Source: Spirochaetaceae bacterium (GTDB lineage Bacteria; Spirochaetota; Spirochaetia; B11-G9). Taken from it: a stretch of DNA of 16,529 nucleotides. Position numbers and translations under genes: made by a program. Positions within the stretch are counted from its first letter, which is position 1. The number at the start of each line of letters is the position of its first letter. The DNA lies in the NCBI GenBank assembly GCA_030633365.1, contig DAOVSY010000020.1, positions 1 through 16,529 of the forward strand, read 5' to 3'. Of the stretch, positions 1-7,756 are shown piece by piece. A model generated the notes under the pieces. That model had not been told where the DNA came from, did no database searches, and saw nothing but the letters and a program-made list of their open reading frames with translations.

Positions 1-612
1 GATATTGCAGAAAAGTTTCTAAAATATGTTCTTCAGTATGTTCTTGAAAACTCAAAAGAAGATATGAACTTCTTTAACAGTTTTGTACAAAAGAGAATAA
101 TTGATGATATTAAACATGTTATAAAAAGTCCTTTTACTCATCTAACTTATACTGAAGCAGTTGATGTTCTCTTAAAAGCTGATGTGAAATTTGAATTCCC
201 TGTTGAATGGGGCCATGATCTTCAATCTGAACATGAAAGATATCTAACAGAAAAGGTTTATAACGGACCTGTTATTCTTACCGATTACCCAAGTGGAATT
301 AAAGCCTTTTATATGAAACAAAATGATGATGGAAAAACTGTCAGAGCAATGGATATACTTGTTCCAAGATTAGGTGAAATTATTGGTGGAAGTGAAAGAG
401 AAAGCGATCTTGAAAAACTAAAAACAAGATTGGTAGAACAGGATCTTGATCCAAAGGATTACTGGTGGTATCTGGAATTACGACAATATGGAACTGTACC
501 ACATTCCGGTTTTGGTCTTGGATTTGAAAGATTGGTACAATACGTAACAGGAATGCAAAATATACGTGACGTAATCCCTTTTCCCCGAACTGTAGGCAGT
601 GCTGAATTTTAA
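1..612 (+). CDS. asnS: asparaginyl-tRNA synthetase, C-terminal part (5' end outside window)
   Basis: Class II aminoacyl-tRNA synthetase that charges tRNA-Asn with asparagine in the cytoplasm. The frame is open from base 1 (reading DIAEKFLKYVLQYVLENSKE before the first internal ATG at 64), so the gene begins upstream and 203 codons are visible. Seen: the KAFYMKQND segment, the acidic ELRQYG stretch, and class II motif 3 in GFGLGFERLVQYVTGM, followed by the ending IRDVIPFPRT..SAEF, which is typical of AsnS rather than AspS or LysS. The Arg of GFER is the ATP-binding arginine of motif 3. The stop TAA lies four bases before a long palindrome. The gene converges on the DHH phosphoesterase gene. 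Identification is firm; only the N-terminal anticodon-binding part is missing from view. Confidence 0.96.
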   Translation, partial: DIAEKFLKYVLQYVLENSKEDMNFFNSFVQKRIIDDIKHVIKSPFTHLTYTEAVDVLLKADVKFEFPVEWGHDLQSEHERYLTEKVYNGPVILTDYPSGIKAFYMKQNDDGKTVRAMDILVPRLGEIIGGSERESDLEKLKTRLVEQDLDPKDYWWYLELRQYGTVPHSGFGLGFERLVQYVTGMQNIRDVIPFPRTVGSAEF

Positions 613-616
613 TAAA

Positions 617-658
617 TGCATACGTAAGGAACAGGCATGCCTGTTCCCTACGTATGCA
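617..658. repeat. 42-nt near-perfect palindrome between convergent genes (REP-like, possible bidirectional terminator)
   Basis: Left arm TGCATACGTAAGGAACAG, centre GCATGC, right arm CTGTTCCCTACGTATGCA. All 21 pairs match except A627 against C648. It starts 4 nt after the asnS stop and runs into the 3' end of the opposing DHH gene, whose last codons (Ala-Leu-His-Thr-stop) are written in the right arm. No run of T follows on either strand, so it is not a classic intrinsic terminator, although the hairpin could slow polymerase from both sides. On the minus strand it contains GTAGGGAACAG, the GTAG-headed form known from REP palindromes mobilised by RAYT transposases. A second palindrome of this style is at 14858-14892. 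Confidence 0.8.
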
Positions 659-1988
659 ATGCAACAGGATTTATAATTTTATCTTTATGATTATTATATT
701 TTATAAAGTTAAGATAATCTGTTCGTGTAACAAGGCCTATTGTTTTCCCATCCTCAACTATGGGCAAGTGACCAATATTATTTCCAAACATTAAACGTTC
801 AATATCTCTCATTGAAAGATTACTACTGCCTTTAATTACATTTTTTATCATATACCCCTTAACTGGAGCATGCATTTGATTTGCTTTTCTGGCCTTCATT
901 ATATCCTTTATTGTAATAAATCCGGATATTTCTTCCTCCTGATTATTAACCGGTGCACCTGAATGATTTATAGATTCAAGGAAAATAGAAGTATCTATCA
1001 GACTCCAGTCTTCATTCACTGAATGGACTTCCTTAGTCATAATAGTTCCTACAGTAATGGCATGTTTCATATTTTTTTCCAGATGTCCTACAATATAATC
1101 CAAAACCCCTTCACCTGACCTGTCTTTAAAAAGAACTGAAGCTGCCATGGCATGGCCCCCTCCTCCCAATTCTCCCAGCAGCAAATTTAAATTTATTGCT
1201 TCTTTTTGACTTCGGGCTATTATTATAGATGATGAAGTTTTTTTAAAAGAAAACACAGAAAAATAAGCATCAGGGTTTTCCACTTCAAATACTTTTTCTG
1301 CAACAGCGGCTAAACCGCTCACCTGTTTTTCCAGTTCAATATAGGAAAATAATATAAGATGGCCATTTATATATTTTGATATCTGATGGTTCAAAATATC
1401 ATGAAATAAGTTCATTTGATATTCCTCTTTCAGTGTTTTTAAATACCTGCGAATAATATTTATATCAGCCCCACAACTCATTAAATGATGAGCCACTTTA
1501 AAATCCTCAACTCTGACATTATCATGGGTAAAGTTACCTGTATCTGCAAATATTCCCGTTAAAGCTATGGTAGCTACATCCGGTGTAATTTCAATACCCT
1601 TTTCAATTATTTCCAAAGCAAGAATAGTTGTATTGGATCCAAAATCATTATAATGCATTATAGTTGCATCTAAATCATCTGAATCTGATGGATGATGATC
1701 ATAAACAGTTATTTTTCCAGGGTTTCCATCAATAACCTTAAGGTATTCATCTATTCTTTTTGTAGATCTGGTATCCACAACAACAAGGTCTTCAACTACT
1801 GCATTTTTAATATCTTTAACATTTAAAAAATCAAAATAGCTGTCATATAAATTATAAAAATCCCTTGCTACAGGATGGATAAATCTACTCTTAACCATTT
1901 GATGATCAGGGTAAAGCAGCTTTGCTAGAGCTATTGAGCTCAAACAATCCATATCCATATTTGTATGTCCCACAATTAGTTTCATCAT
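648..1988 (-). CDS. DHH/DHHA1 phosphoesterase with two C-terminal CBS domains
   Basis: Predicted Mn-dependent phosphoesterase of 446 aa. The DHH domain has motif I GHTNMDMD (7-14, the HxNxDxD form), an Asp in VVVDTR (72), the DHH signature VYDHHP (97-99) and ADTGNFTH (D149). A DHHA1 domain follows with GGGGH (275-279). Residues about 313-365 and 378-430 form a CBS pair, a common adenosine-nucleotide sensor. This DHH-DHHA1-CBS order is the front half of the long CCA-adding/poly(A) polymerase proteins of some bacteria, but here no nucleotidyltransferase domain follows. Nuclease, cyclic-dinucleotide or short-oligonucleotide hydrolysis are all possible; the substrate cannot be read from sequence. 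Two ATG codons stand in tandem (1988, 1985) behind AGGGG; the second has the better spacing. It lies 32 nt after the YaiI gene, probably in the manA operon. Its last four codons and stop come from the palindrome at 617-658. Confidence 0.85.
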   Translation of the reverse strand: MMKLIVGHTNMDMDCLSSIALAKLLYPDHQMVKSRFIHPVARDFYNLYDSYFDFLNVKDIKNAVVEDLVVVDTRSTKRIDEYLKVIDGNPGKITVYDHHPSDSDDLDATIMHYNDFGSNTTILALEIIEKGIEITPDVATIALTGIFADTGNFTHDNVRVEDFKVAHHLMSCGADINIIRRYLKTLKEEYQMNLFHDILNHQISKYINGHLILFSYIELEKQVSGLAAVAEKVFEVENPDAYFSVFSFKKTSSSIIIARSQKEAINLNLLLGELGGGGHAMAASVLFKDRSGEGVLDYIVGHLEKNMKHAITVGTIMTKEVHSVNEDWSLIDTSIFLESINHSGAPVNNQEEEISGFITIKDIMKARKANQMHAPVKGYMIKNVIKGSSNLSMRDIERLMFGNNIGHLPIVEDGKTIGLVTRTDYLNFIKYNNHKDKIINPVALHT

Positions 1989-2020
1989 TTACCCCTATTT
2001 TATTTTTAACCTGTATTCCT

Positions 2021-2473
2021 TTATTTGTTTTGCCATGTTCTTAATTCACGGTCAAAGGCATTGGCAAACTGCTGAACATCTTTATTATTCATGGCTCCTG
2101 AAGATTTTGACATTACCCCGTAAGACCTTAATTCTGTCATAGCATTTCGCATAGAGAGCCTTTCACCGATATTATCTACTGTAAAAACATTTCCTCTGTC
2201 ATCCAGAACAAGAAGGCCTTTTTTTACAAGATCTGAAGCAAGTGGAATATCTCTTGTAATAGCAATATCACCTTTATAAGATTTTTCATGTATGTATTTG
2301 TCTGCTTCACCTTCACCTAAAGGAACAAGCTGCATAGAAGACCATTTATGTTCGACATCCGGTATTTGTCTGTTTGCTACAAATATTGCTTTTATTTCAA
2401 CCCTAATAGATGCCCGTAGAATTATTTGACGTATCTGACGGGGACAGGAATCAGAATCAACCCATATTTTCAT
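2021..2473 (-). CDS. yaiI: YaiI/YqxD family protein (UPF0178, DUF188)
   Basis: Small protein of 150 aa, the usual length of the YaiI/YqxD (DUF188) family. The family signature is visible: N-terminal MKIWVDSDSCPRQIR (acidic DxDxCP), the central GDIAITRDIPLASDLVKKG, and VLDDRGNVFTVDNIGERLSMR. The family has a PIN-like fold with conserved acidic residues, which suggests metal-dependent nuclease chemistry, but I know of no assigned substrate. The ATG overlaps the manA stop by one base (TAATG at 2475-2471), which implies translational coupling to manA. The next gene downstream (DHH-CBS) starts 32 nt after its stop. The family call is firm; the function is open. Confidence 0.9.
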   Translation of the reverse strand: MKIWVDSDSCPRQIRQIILRASIRVEIKAIFVANRQIPDVEHKWSSMQLVPLGEGEADKYIHEKSYKGDIAITRDIPLASDLVKKGLLVLDDRGNVFTVDNIGERLSMRNAMTELRSYGVMSKSSGAMNNKDVQQFANAFDRELRTWQNK

Positions 2474-3666
2474 TATTTCGTAACCCTGGGGATTCCAGCA
2501 GAAAAGATTTCTCCTGTTCCTTTAAGAATATATGAATCAAGCGAAGCGGGAATAAAAAGGCTATCTCCCCGGCGTAGGTTAATAGATTCATTACTAAAAC
2601 TTAAAGTAGTATTTCCTGAAGTACATAATAATATTTCAAGAGAATTACGATTATTTATTTCTACTGATTTTTTGTTTTCAATCTTTAAGTACTTCAAGAT
2701 AAATTCATCTGAAGGAGTTAAATATGTAACTATGCCCGAATTGTTCTGTTCAGGTTTAAGAATATTTTTGCCCAAAGGGTTAAAATTCAGAACTTTGAGC
2801 AGTTCTTCTATATCTACATGCTTTGAAGTTAATCCTCCCCTTAGAACATTGTCAGAATTAGACATAAGCTCAATCCCTGTCCCTTCAACATATGCATGGA
2901 GCTCTCCCGGCCCCTGATACAAAGCCTCACCAGGATTAAGTTCATAAATATTAAGAAAAAGAGGAGCTAATATTCCAGGATCATTATTATAAAAGTTAGC
3001 AAATTTTTGTATAAGATTTCCTTCTAAAGAGTTTTCCCTTCCAGCCCAGTCAAGTGCAGCTTCGATTAAATTTCCTAAAGAGTTATTATCCAACAACATA
3101 AGCGAAGAAAAAAATAATCGAATAGGATTATCTTTACTTTCTTTAAAACAATTCTGGATTTTATCTGTAAATACCTGACTTTTTAGTTTTAAGAAATTAG
3201 ACTCAATTACTTTTGCATATCTAAAACCACACATAGCAGTAAAAGGTGTAAGTGCACAAATAATTTCAGGTTTATGGTTAGAGTCTCTGTAATTCCGATT
3301 AAATGCATCAATAGAAATCCCTTTAATATTCTCTTCCTTAAATCCCTCTTTTGCCTGGTTTCTATTAGGATGAGCCTGGATAGATAAAGGACTTTCTGCA
3401 GATAAGACTTTAAATAAAAATGGAAGATGTTTTTCAAATCTATTTGTATCTTCACCTAAGATCTCATATGGGTTGTTTTGAATAATCTGATTTAGAGGCA
3501 TAGTCCCAACTTCCAGGACCCCAGTTGAGGTGCCCCGGGGATGATCTCCTATCCATAGTTCAGCCCAGGGTTCATCAGATTTTTTCTTTCCAAGAAGCTC
3601 CGGGATATAATCTTTTGTACCCCAGGAATAATTTTGAATATGATTTATAAGTTTAAATGGTTTCAT
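2473..3666 (-). CDS. manA: mannose-6-phosphate isomerase, type I
   Basis: Interconverts mannose-6-phosphate and fructose-6-phosphate, linking mannose use and GDP-mannose supply to glycolysis. The 397-aa protein has the full type I signature: IQNYSWGTKDYIPELLG at the start, SIQAHPN with zinc ligands Q97 and H99, NHKPE with E134, GELHAYVEGTGIE with H257, and the catalytic-site arginine in SDNVLRGGLT (R276). The ligand spacing matches the E. coli enzyme closely. No Shine-Dalgarno sequence lies before the ATG, and a candidate -10 box sits only nine bases upstream, so the message may be leaderless. It is first in a run of three minus-strand genes and is coupled to the YaiI gene by TAATG. It diverges from the phosphofructokinase gene across a 152-nt AT-rich spacer. 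Confidence 0.95.
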   Translation of the reverse strand: MKPFKLINHIQNYSWGTKDYIPELLGKKKSDEPWAELWIGDHPRGTSTGVLEVGTMPLNQIIQNNPYEILGEDTNRFEKHLPFLFKVLSAESPLSIQAHPNRNQAKEGFKEENIKGISIDAFNRNYRDSNHKPEIICALTPFTAMCGFRYAKVIESNFLKLKSQVFTDKIQNCFKESKDNPIRLFFSSLMLLDNNSLGNLIEAALDWAGRENSLEGNLIQKFANFYNNDPGILAPLFLNIYELNPGEALYQGPGELHAYVEGTGIELMSNSDNVLRGGLTSKHVDIEELLKVLNFNPLGKNILKPEQNNSGIVTYLTPSDEFILKYLKIENKKSVEINNRNSLEILLCTSGNTTLSFSNESINLRRGDSLFIPASLDSYILKGTGEIFSAGIPRVTK

Positions 3667-3674
3667 ATTAAAAG

Positions 3675-3701
3675 TTTATATACCCCATTTAAGATAGTCA
3701 A
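3675..3701 (-). promoter_or_regulatory. candidate promoter of manA, close to the start codon
   Basis: On the minus strand, TTGACT (3701-3696) and TATAAA (3680-3675) are separated by 15 nt. The spacer is shorter than the ideal 17. Transcription would begin at or within a few bases of the manA ATG, which fits the lack of a ribosome binding site there. This was read by eye in very AT-rich DNA, so chance is a real possibility. Confidence 0.3.
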
Positions 3702-3743
3702 TTAAAAAGTAATAATTATTTAGAATGATTTTATCTTTGGATA

Positions 3744-3773
3744 TTGCAAAAAAATAGAAAAAAAGAACATAAT
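3744..3773 (+). promoter_or_regulatory. candidate promoter of the pfp-transporter-acyltransferase operon
   Basis: TTGCAA (3744-3749) and CATAAT (3768-3773) are 18 nt apart, four and five of six bases matching the sigma-70 consensus. A start near 3780 would leave about 40 nt of leader before the GTG at 3819, which has AGGAG at 3808-3812. Surrounding A-tracts (3748-3764) could act as curvature or an UP-like element. Weak evidence, because the whole spacer is A/T-rich. Confidence 0.35.
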
Positions 3774-3818
3774 AGACCATAAATATTTACTTTAATTAAA
3801 GATTATCAGGAGCTAAAA

Positions 3819-5477
3819 GTGTCTTATTCCCCATTACAGATAGAAAGATTTAAATATGAACCTAAACTTCCGGAAGTCCTCCGAGGGGACATTCATAAAA
3901 TTGGTATAAACCCGAAAGGATCAACAACTTCAGAAGCCGATCAAAAAGAACTATCAGAACTCTTTCCAAGAACATATGGAGCTCCATTTATAGAAACTTT
4001 AGCTATGTCAGAAGGAACAGAATCAGCAAGTATCAATATTGGAGTGGTTTTATCCGGTGGCCAGGCTCCTGGAGGTCACAATGTAATATCCGGTCTTTTT
4101 GATGCAATGAAAAAAGCAAATCCATCTTCAAAACTGATAGGTTTCAAAGGTGGCCCTTCAGGTATTCTTGATAATAAGACAATTGAGCTTAATACAGAAA
4201 TTATTGATCAATATAGAAATACTGGTGGTTTTGATATAATAGGATCCGGTAGAACAAAACTGGAAACAAGTGAGCAATTTGATATATGTGAAGGTGTATG
4301 CAAACTACTGGATATTTCTTCACTTATTATAGTAGGGGGAGATGACTCAAATACAAATGGAGCAGTTCTTGCAGAATATTTCAAACAAAAAAATGCAGGA
4401 ATATCTGTTATTGGTGTACCAAAAACAATTGATGGTGATTTAAAAAATGAATACATAGAAGTTTCTTTTGGCTTTGATACAGCAACTAAAACTTATTCTG
4501 AACTAATTGGAAACATTGAAAAAGATGCTAATTCTGCAAAAAAATACTGGCATTTTATTAAGCTGATGGGCAGAAGTGCTTCCCATATCTGTCTTGAGTG
4601 TGCACTGCAAACTCAACCAAATATTGCTCTGATTTCAGAAGAGATCGAGAGAGATCATAAGTCATTAACAGATATAGTATTGGATGTGGTTAATGTTATT
4701 GTAAAAAGAAGTGAACTGGGCAGTAATTATGGAATAGTTTTAATTCCTGAAGGATTAATAGAGTTTATTCCGGAAATGAAACTGCTGATTTCAGAAATAA
4801 ATTCTCTACTTGCAGAACATGCAGACCATTTTGAAACACTTCATACTTTTGAAGACCAATCAAGATGGATTAATCGTGAACTTTCAAGAGACTCATCCTA
4901 TGTATTCTCTACACTTCCAAATAACATTCAAAGACAGCTGCTTATGGATAGAGATCCTCATGGGAATGTACAAGTTTCCAGAATTGAAACAGAAAAACTT
5001 TTAATTCAAATGGTAGCTTCCAGATTGGATGAATTAAAAAGGGAGGGTAAGTATAAAGGATTTTTTAGTCCTCAGGATCATTTTTTCGGATATGAAGGAA
5101 GATGTGCGTTCCCATCTAATTTTGATTCAGACTATTGCTATTCTTTGGGTTTCAATGCCTATGTTCTAGCTGCCTCTGACTTAACAGGATATATTTCATC
5201 AATTCACAATCTGTCACAACCAGTTGAAAAATGGACTGCAGGAGGTGTTCCTGTAACTATGATGATGAACATGGAACAACGACATGGGAAAAAGAAACCC
5301 GTAATTAAAAAAGCTATGGTAGAGTTAACTGGTAAACCATTTACTGAGTTTGTTTCAAAACGTGATATTTGGGCTATAAAATCATCTTATGTATTCCCTG
5401 GTGCCATTCAGTATTTTGGACCTGCTGAGGTTTGTGATGCAACATCACTAACCCTTGGTTTAGAAGGTGAAAAATAA
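3819..5477 (+). CDS. pfp: pyrophosphate-dependent 6-phosphofructokinase, long form
   Basis: Phosphorylates fructose-6-phosphate with PPi instead of ATP, reversibly, so it serves glycolysis and gluconeogenesis. The 552-aa length fits the long PFP group found in Borrelia, Treponema and plants. Seen: [15 protein letters not shown] near 77-90, [10 protein letters not shown] near 108-117, GGDDS at 173-177 (the second Asp replaces the Gly of ATP enzymes and favours PPi), [10 protein letters not shown] at 201-210 with the catalytic Asp and the Lys typical of PPi enzymes, MGRSASH near 250, and PEGLIEFIP. The start is GTG, supported by AGGAG six bases upstream. It leads a tight operon: the transporter gene begins five bases after its stop. 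The pairing of central carbon metabolism with lipid-type genes is unusual and may reflect shared promoter use only. Confidence 0.95.
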   Translation: MSYSPLQIERFKYEPKLPEVLRGDIHKIGINPKGSTTSEADQKELSELFPRTYGAPFIETLAMSEGTESASINIGVVLSGGQAPGGHNVISGLFDAMKKANPSSKLIGFKGGPSGILDNKTIELNTEIIDQYRNTGGFDIIGSGRTKLETSEQFDICEGVCKLLDISSLIIVGGDDSNTNGAVLAEYFKQKNAGISVIGVPKTIDGDLKNEYIEVSFGFDTATKTYSELIGNIEKDANSAKKYWHFIKLMGRSASHICLECALQTQPNIALISEEIERDHKSLTDIVLDVVNVIVKRSELGSNYGIVLIPEGLIEFIPEMKLLISEINSLLAEHADHFETLHTFEDQSRWINRELSRDSSYVFSTLPNNIQRQLLMDRDPHGNVQVSRIETEKLLIQMVASRLDELKREGKYKGFFSPQDHFFGYEGRCAFPSNFDSDYCYSLGFNAYVLAASDLTGYISSIHNLSQPVEKWTAGGVPVTMMMNMEQRHGKKKPVIKKAMVELTGKPFTEFVSKRDIWAIKSSYVFPGAIQYFGPAEVCDATSLTLGLEGEK

Positions 5478-5482
5478 AAGAG

Positions 5483-7756
5483 ATGTCTAAACCGGCAACT
5501 CTCCCAATAGTAAGATTCAGTGTGAATCATCCCTGGATAATTATTTTGGCAACACTGATTCTTACTATTGGTTTAGCACTACCACTTCAAAATTTGCAGA
5601 TAGAATCTGATGTTGAAAGTCTACTCCCTGATGAAGTCATATCAGGAACAAGCCAGGAACAGTTAAAGATATACGACAAACTCCTGATAATGGTAAGTGG
5701 AGATAAACTCTTCTCTGTAGAAGGATTACAGAGGTTTCAGAAAAGTTATCAGGAAATTAAGAATATTCTCCCTGTAAAGCAAGTTATAGACCCTTTTTCA
5801 TTTACAACTCTTGAAAAAAATGGATCAAGACTTACTGCAGTTCCACTTTCACCAGGTGGAATAGCACCAGAAAATGATAAGGATCTTGAATTATTTATTA
5901 ACAGATTACACAGGTCTAAATATACAGAAGGTTTTTTAACTTCTGCTAATATGGATGCTCTGGTAGTTATTTTTTTAATTGAAAAAAATAATAACTATAA
6001 AAAAAATATGCAGGATATTGAAAAGGTGCTGGATCCCTTAAAAAATGAACTTGAAATAGTCATTACCGGGACATTACCGTTTTCTGCAGAAACAGAAATA
6101 TTTCTAACAGAAGGATTTGGAAAACTTCTATTATTTGTAATTATAACTATTCTTATAAGTTATTATTTGGGCTTTCAATCAAAACGTGCAGTTTTTCTTC
6201 CAATAACTATTGTTATAAGCGGCACCATTTTTTCTCTGGGGATAATGGTTCTGGTTGGTTTCAAATTATCTATGGTTAGTATAATATCCCCTCCCCTGGT
6301 ACTAACCCTGGGAAGCTCATACAGTATACATGTAATGAGTGCTTATTATAAACTCTCCGGAATTAGTAATGAATCTAAAAAAGATATTATTATAAAATCC
6401 GTTTCAGATATTAGCGGAACAGTTATTTTGGCATCTTTTACAACACTTATAGGATTACTGAGCCTATTGCTGGCTACTATTCATCAAACCAGAGAATTTG
6501 CAATTATAACATCTCTTGGTATTTTATTTACTGCTTTTCTTTCTATAACTTTATTACCTGCATTTCTTTCCCTTCAGCCAGCTCCGGAGGGTAAAAAACT
6601 CAAAAGTCTGGAATCAGATCCTCTATCAAAATTTCTACACCATTTTGGTTCCCGTATTATAAACAGGAAAGTACAGGCTTTTATAATTATTTTTATAATA
6701 GTTTTTGTTTTTATTTTTCTACTACCCAGTGTTTCATTTAATACAACTCCAAGTAAATATTTTCCTAAATCTTCAAAATTAATAATTGACAATAATAAAT
6801 TTTCCAAAAAAATAGGTGGTTTTGAGGAAATTAAAATATCGCTGGTTGGACCTGAAGAAGGATTTTTCCTTAAACCTGAAATTTTATCAAATATACATGA
6901 ACTGGAACAAAAACTTATTGCTTTACCGGATATCAGTTATTCTTTTTCATTTCCAGGATATTTAAATTTTGCAGGATCAGTAATGACAGGAGAAAACGGA
7001 TACTTCAAATCGAGAGGTCTTAATCTGCTGGTTTCCAGATTGTTTAATACAATAAATAAGGATAATAAATTTGTTTCTGAAGACTACTCAAACATAGATA
7101 TAATAATCCGAATATACGATAAAGCTAATAGCTTACCTATAGATGAAGAAGGAACAATCACTTTGATAAATGATCTTGAAAGAATATTAAGCAGTAATTT
7201 AGATAGTAATATTAAATGGAATATAAGTGGTACAAGCCTAAACTTTCTTGAACTTTCAAATCAAATGAGAAAAGATTTTTTTGTTTCTACTATTGCTGCT
7301 TTATTCCTGATAGGGACTATTGCTTCCATATCATTTAAGTCAATTATAAAAGGTATCCTTGCACTCATTCCACTACTGACCGGCATATTCACCAGCCTCA
7401 TTTTAATGGCTATTTTTCGCATACCCCTGGATATGACAACAATTATGGTCTCATGTATTTCTATTGGCGTAGGTGTTGATGATTCAATCCATTTTCTCTT
7501 ACAGTATCAAAAACAAATAAATATAAATCCAGAAAATCATAGAACTGCAGTATATGAAACTCTAATTCATTCCGGAAGACCAATTGTAATTACAACACTC
7601 TCAATCGTATCAGGATTGTTATTTTTGAGTTTTGCACAATTTCAACCTATTAGATATTTTGGCTTATTAATTATTTTTACTCTAAGTACAGCTTGTTTGG
7701 CAACTTTATTCATTTTACCCCCACTTTTAAAAACTACATCAAAGGTTAAAAAATGA
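5483..7756 (+). CDS. MMPL/RND superfamily lipid-type exporter
   Basis: Inner-membrane transporter of 757 aa with the duplicated RND architecture. TM1 is near residues 16-34, a large extracytoplasmic loop follows to about 213, then five helices (TM2-TM6); TM7 is near 398-417, a second large loop follows, then TM8-TM12 to the C-terminus. The helix TM10 carries GVGVDDSIH, the acidic pair used for proton relay in RND pumps. The matching place in the first half reads LGSSYSIH, without the acids, as in many MMPL/HAE3 members. This size and loop pattern match the MMPL/HAE3 branch that moves lipids, not the large drug pumps, and no adaptor or outer-membrane partner gene is present. It starts with ATG after a weak AAAGAG, 5 nt behind pfp, and overlaps the next gene by ATGA. 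The partner gene suggests the cargo is an acylated lipid; this is inference. Confidence 0.85.
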   Translation: MSKPATLPIVRFSVNHPWIIILATLILTIGLALPLQNLQIESDVESLLPDEVISGTSQEQLKIYDKLLIMVSGDKLFSVEGLQRFQKSYQEIKNILPVKQVIDPFSFTTLEKNGSRLTAVPLSPGGIAPENDKDLELFINRLHRSKYTEGFLTSANMDALVVIFLIEKNNNYKKNMQDIEKVLDPLKNELEIVITGTLPFSAETEIFLTEGFGKLLLFVIITILISYYLGFQSKRAVFLPITIVISGTIFSLGIMVLVGFKLSMVSIISPPLVLTLGSSYSIHVMSAYYKLSGISNESKKDIIIKSVSDISGTVILASFTTLIGLLSLLLATIHQTREFAIITSLGILFTAFLSITLLPAFLSLQPAPEGKKLKSLESDPLSKFLHHFGSRIINRKVQAFIIIFIIVFVFIFLLPSVSFNTTPSKYFPKSSKLIIDNNKFSKKIGGFEEIKISLVGPEEGFFLKPEILSNIHELEQKLIALPDISYSFSFPGYLNFAGSVMTGENGYFKSRGLNLLVSRLFNTINKDNKFVSEDYSNIDIIIRIYDKANSLPIDEEGTITLINDLERILSSNLDSNIKWNISGTSLNFLELSNQMRKDFFVSTIAALFLIGTIASISFKSIIKGILALIPLLTGIFTSLILMAIFRIPLDMTTIMVSCISIGVGVDDSIHFLLQYQKQININPENHRTAVYETLIHSGRPIVITTLSIVSGLLFLSFAQFQPIRYFGLLIIFTLSTACLATLFILPPLLKTTSKVKK

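Noticed and set aside
617..658. Palindrome as a standard intrinsic terminator
   Set aside because: No T-run follows the hairpin on either strand, so it was recorded as a repeat with only possible terminator activity.
380..664. 94-aa minus-strand reading frame opposite asnS
   Set aside because: Antisense to the conserved motif 3 region of asnS; the protein is low in recognisable structure.
2426..2917. 163-aa plus-strand reading frame opposite manA
   Set aside because: It lies antisense to well-supported manA codons, has no family resemblance and no binding site; it is a shadow frame.
4208..5004. Short frames (82 aa minus, 64 aa plus) inside pfp
   Set aside because: Both overlap conserved pfp sequence in other frames and show no independent start signal.
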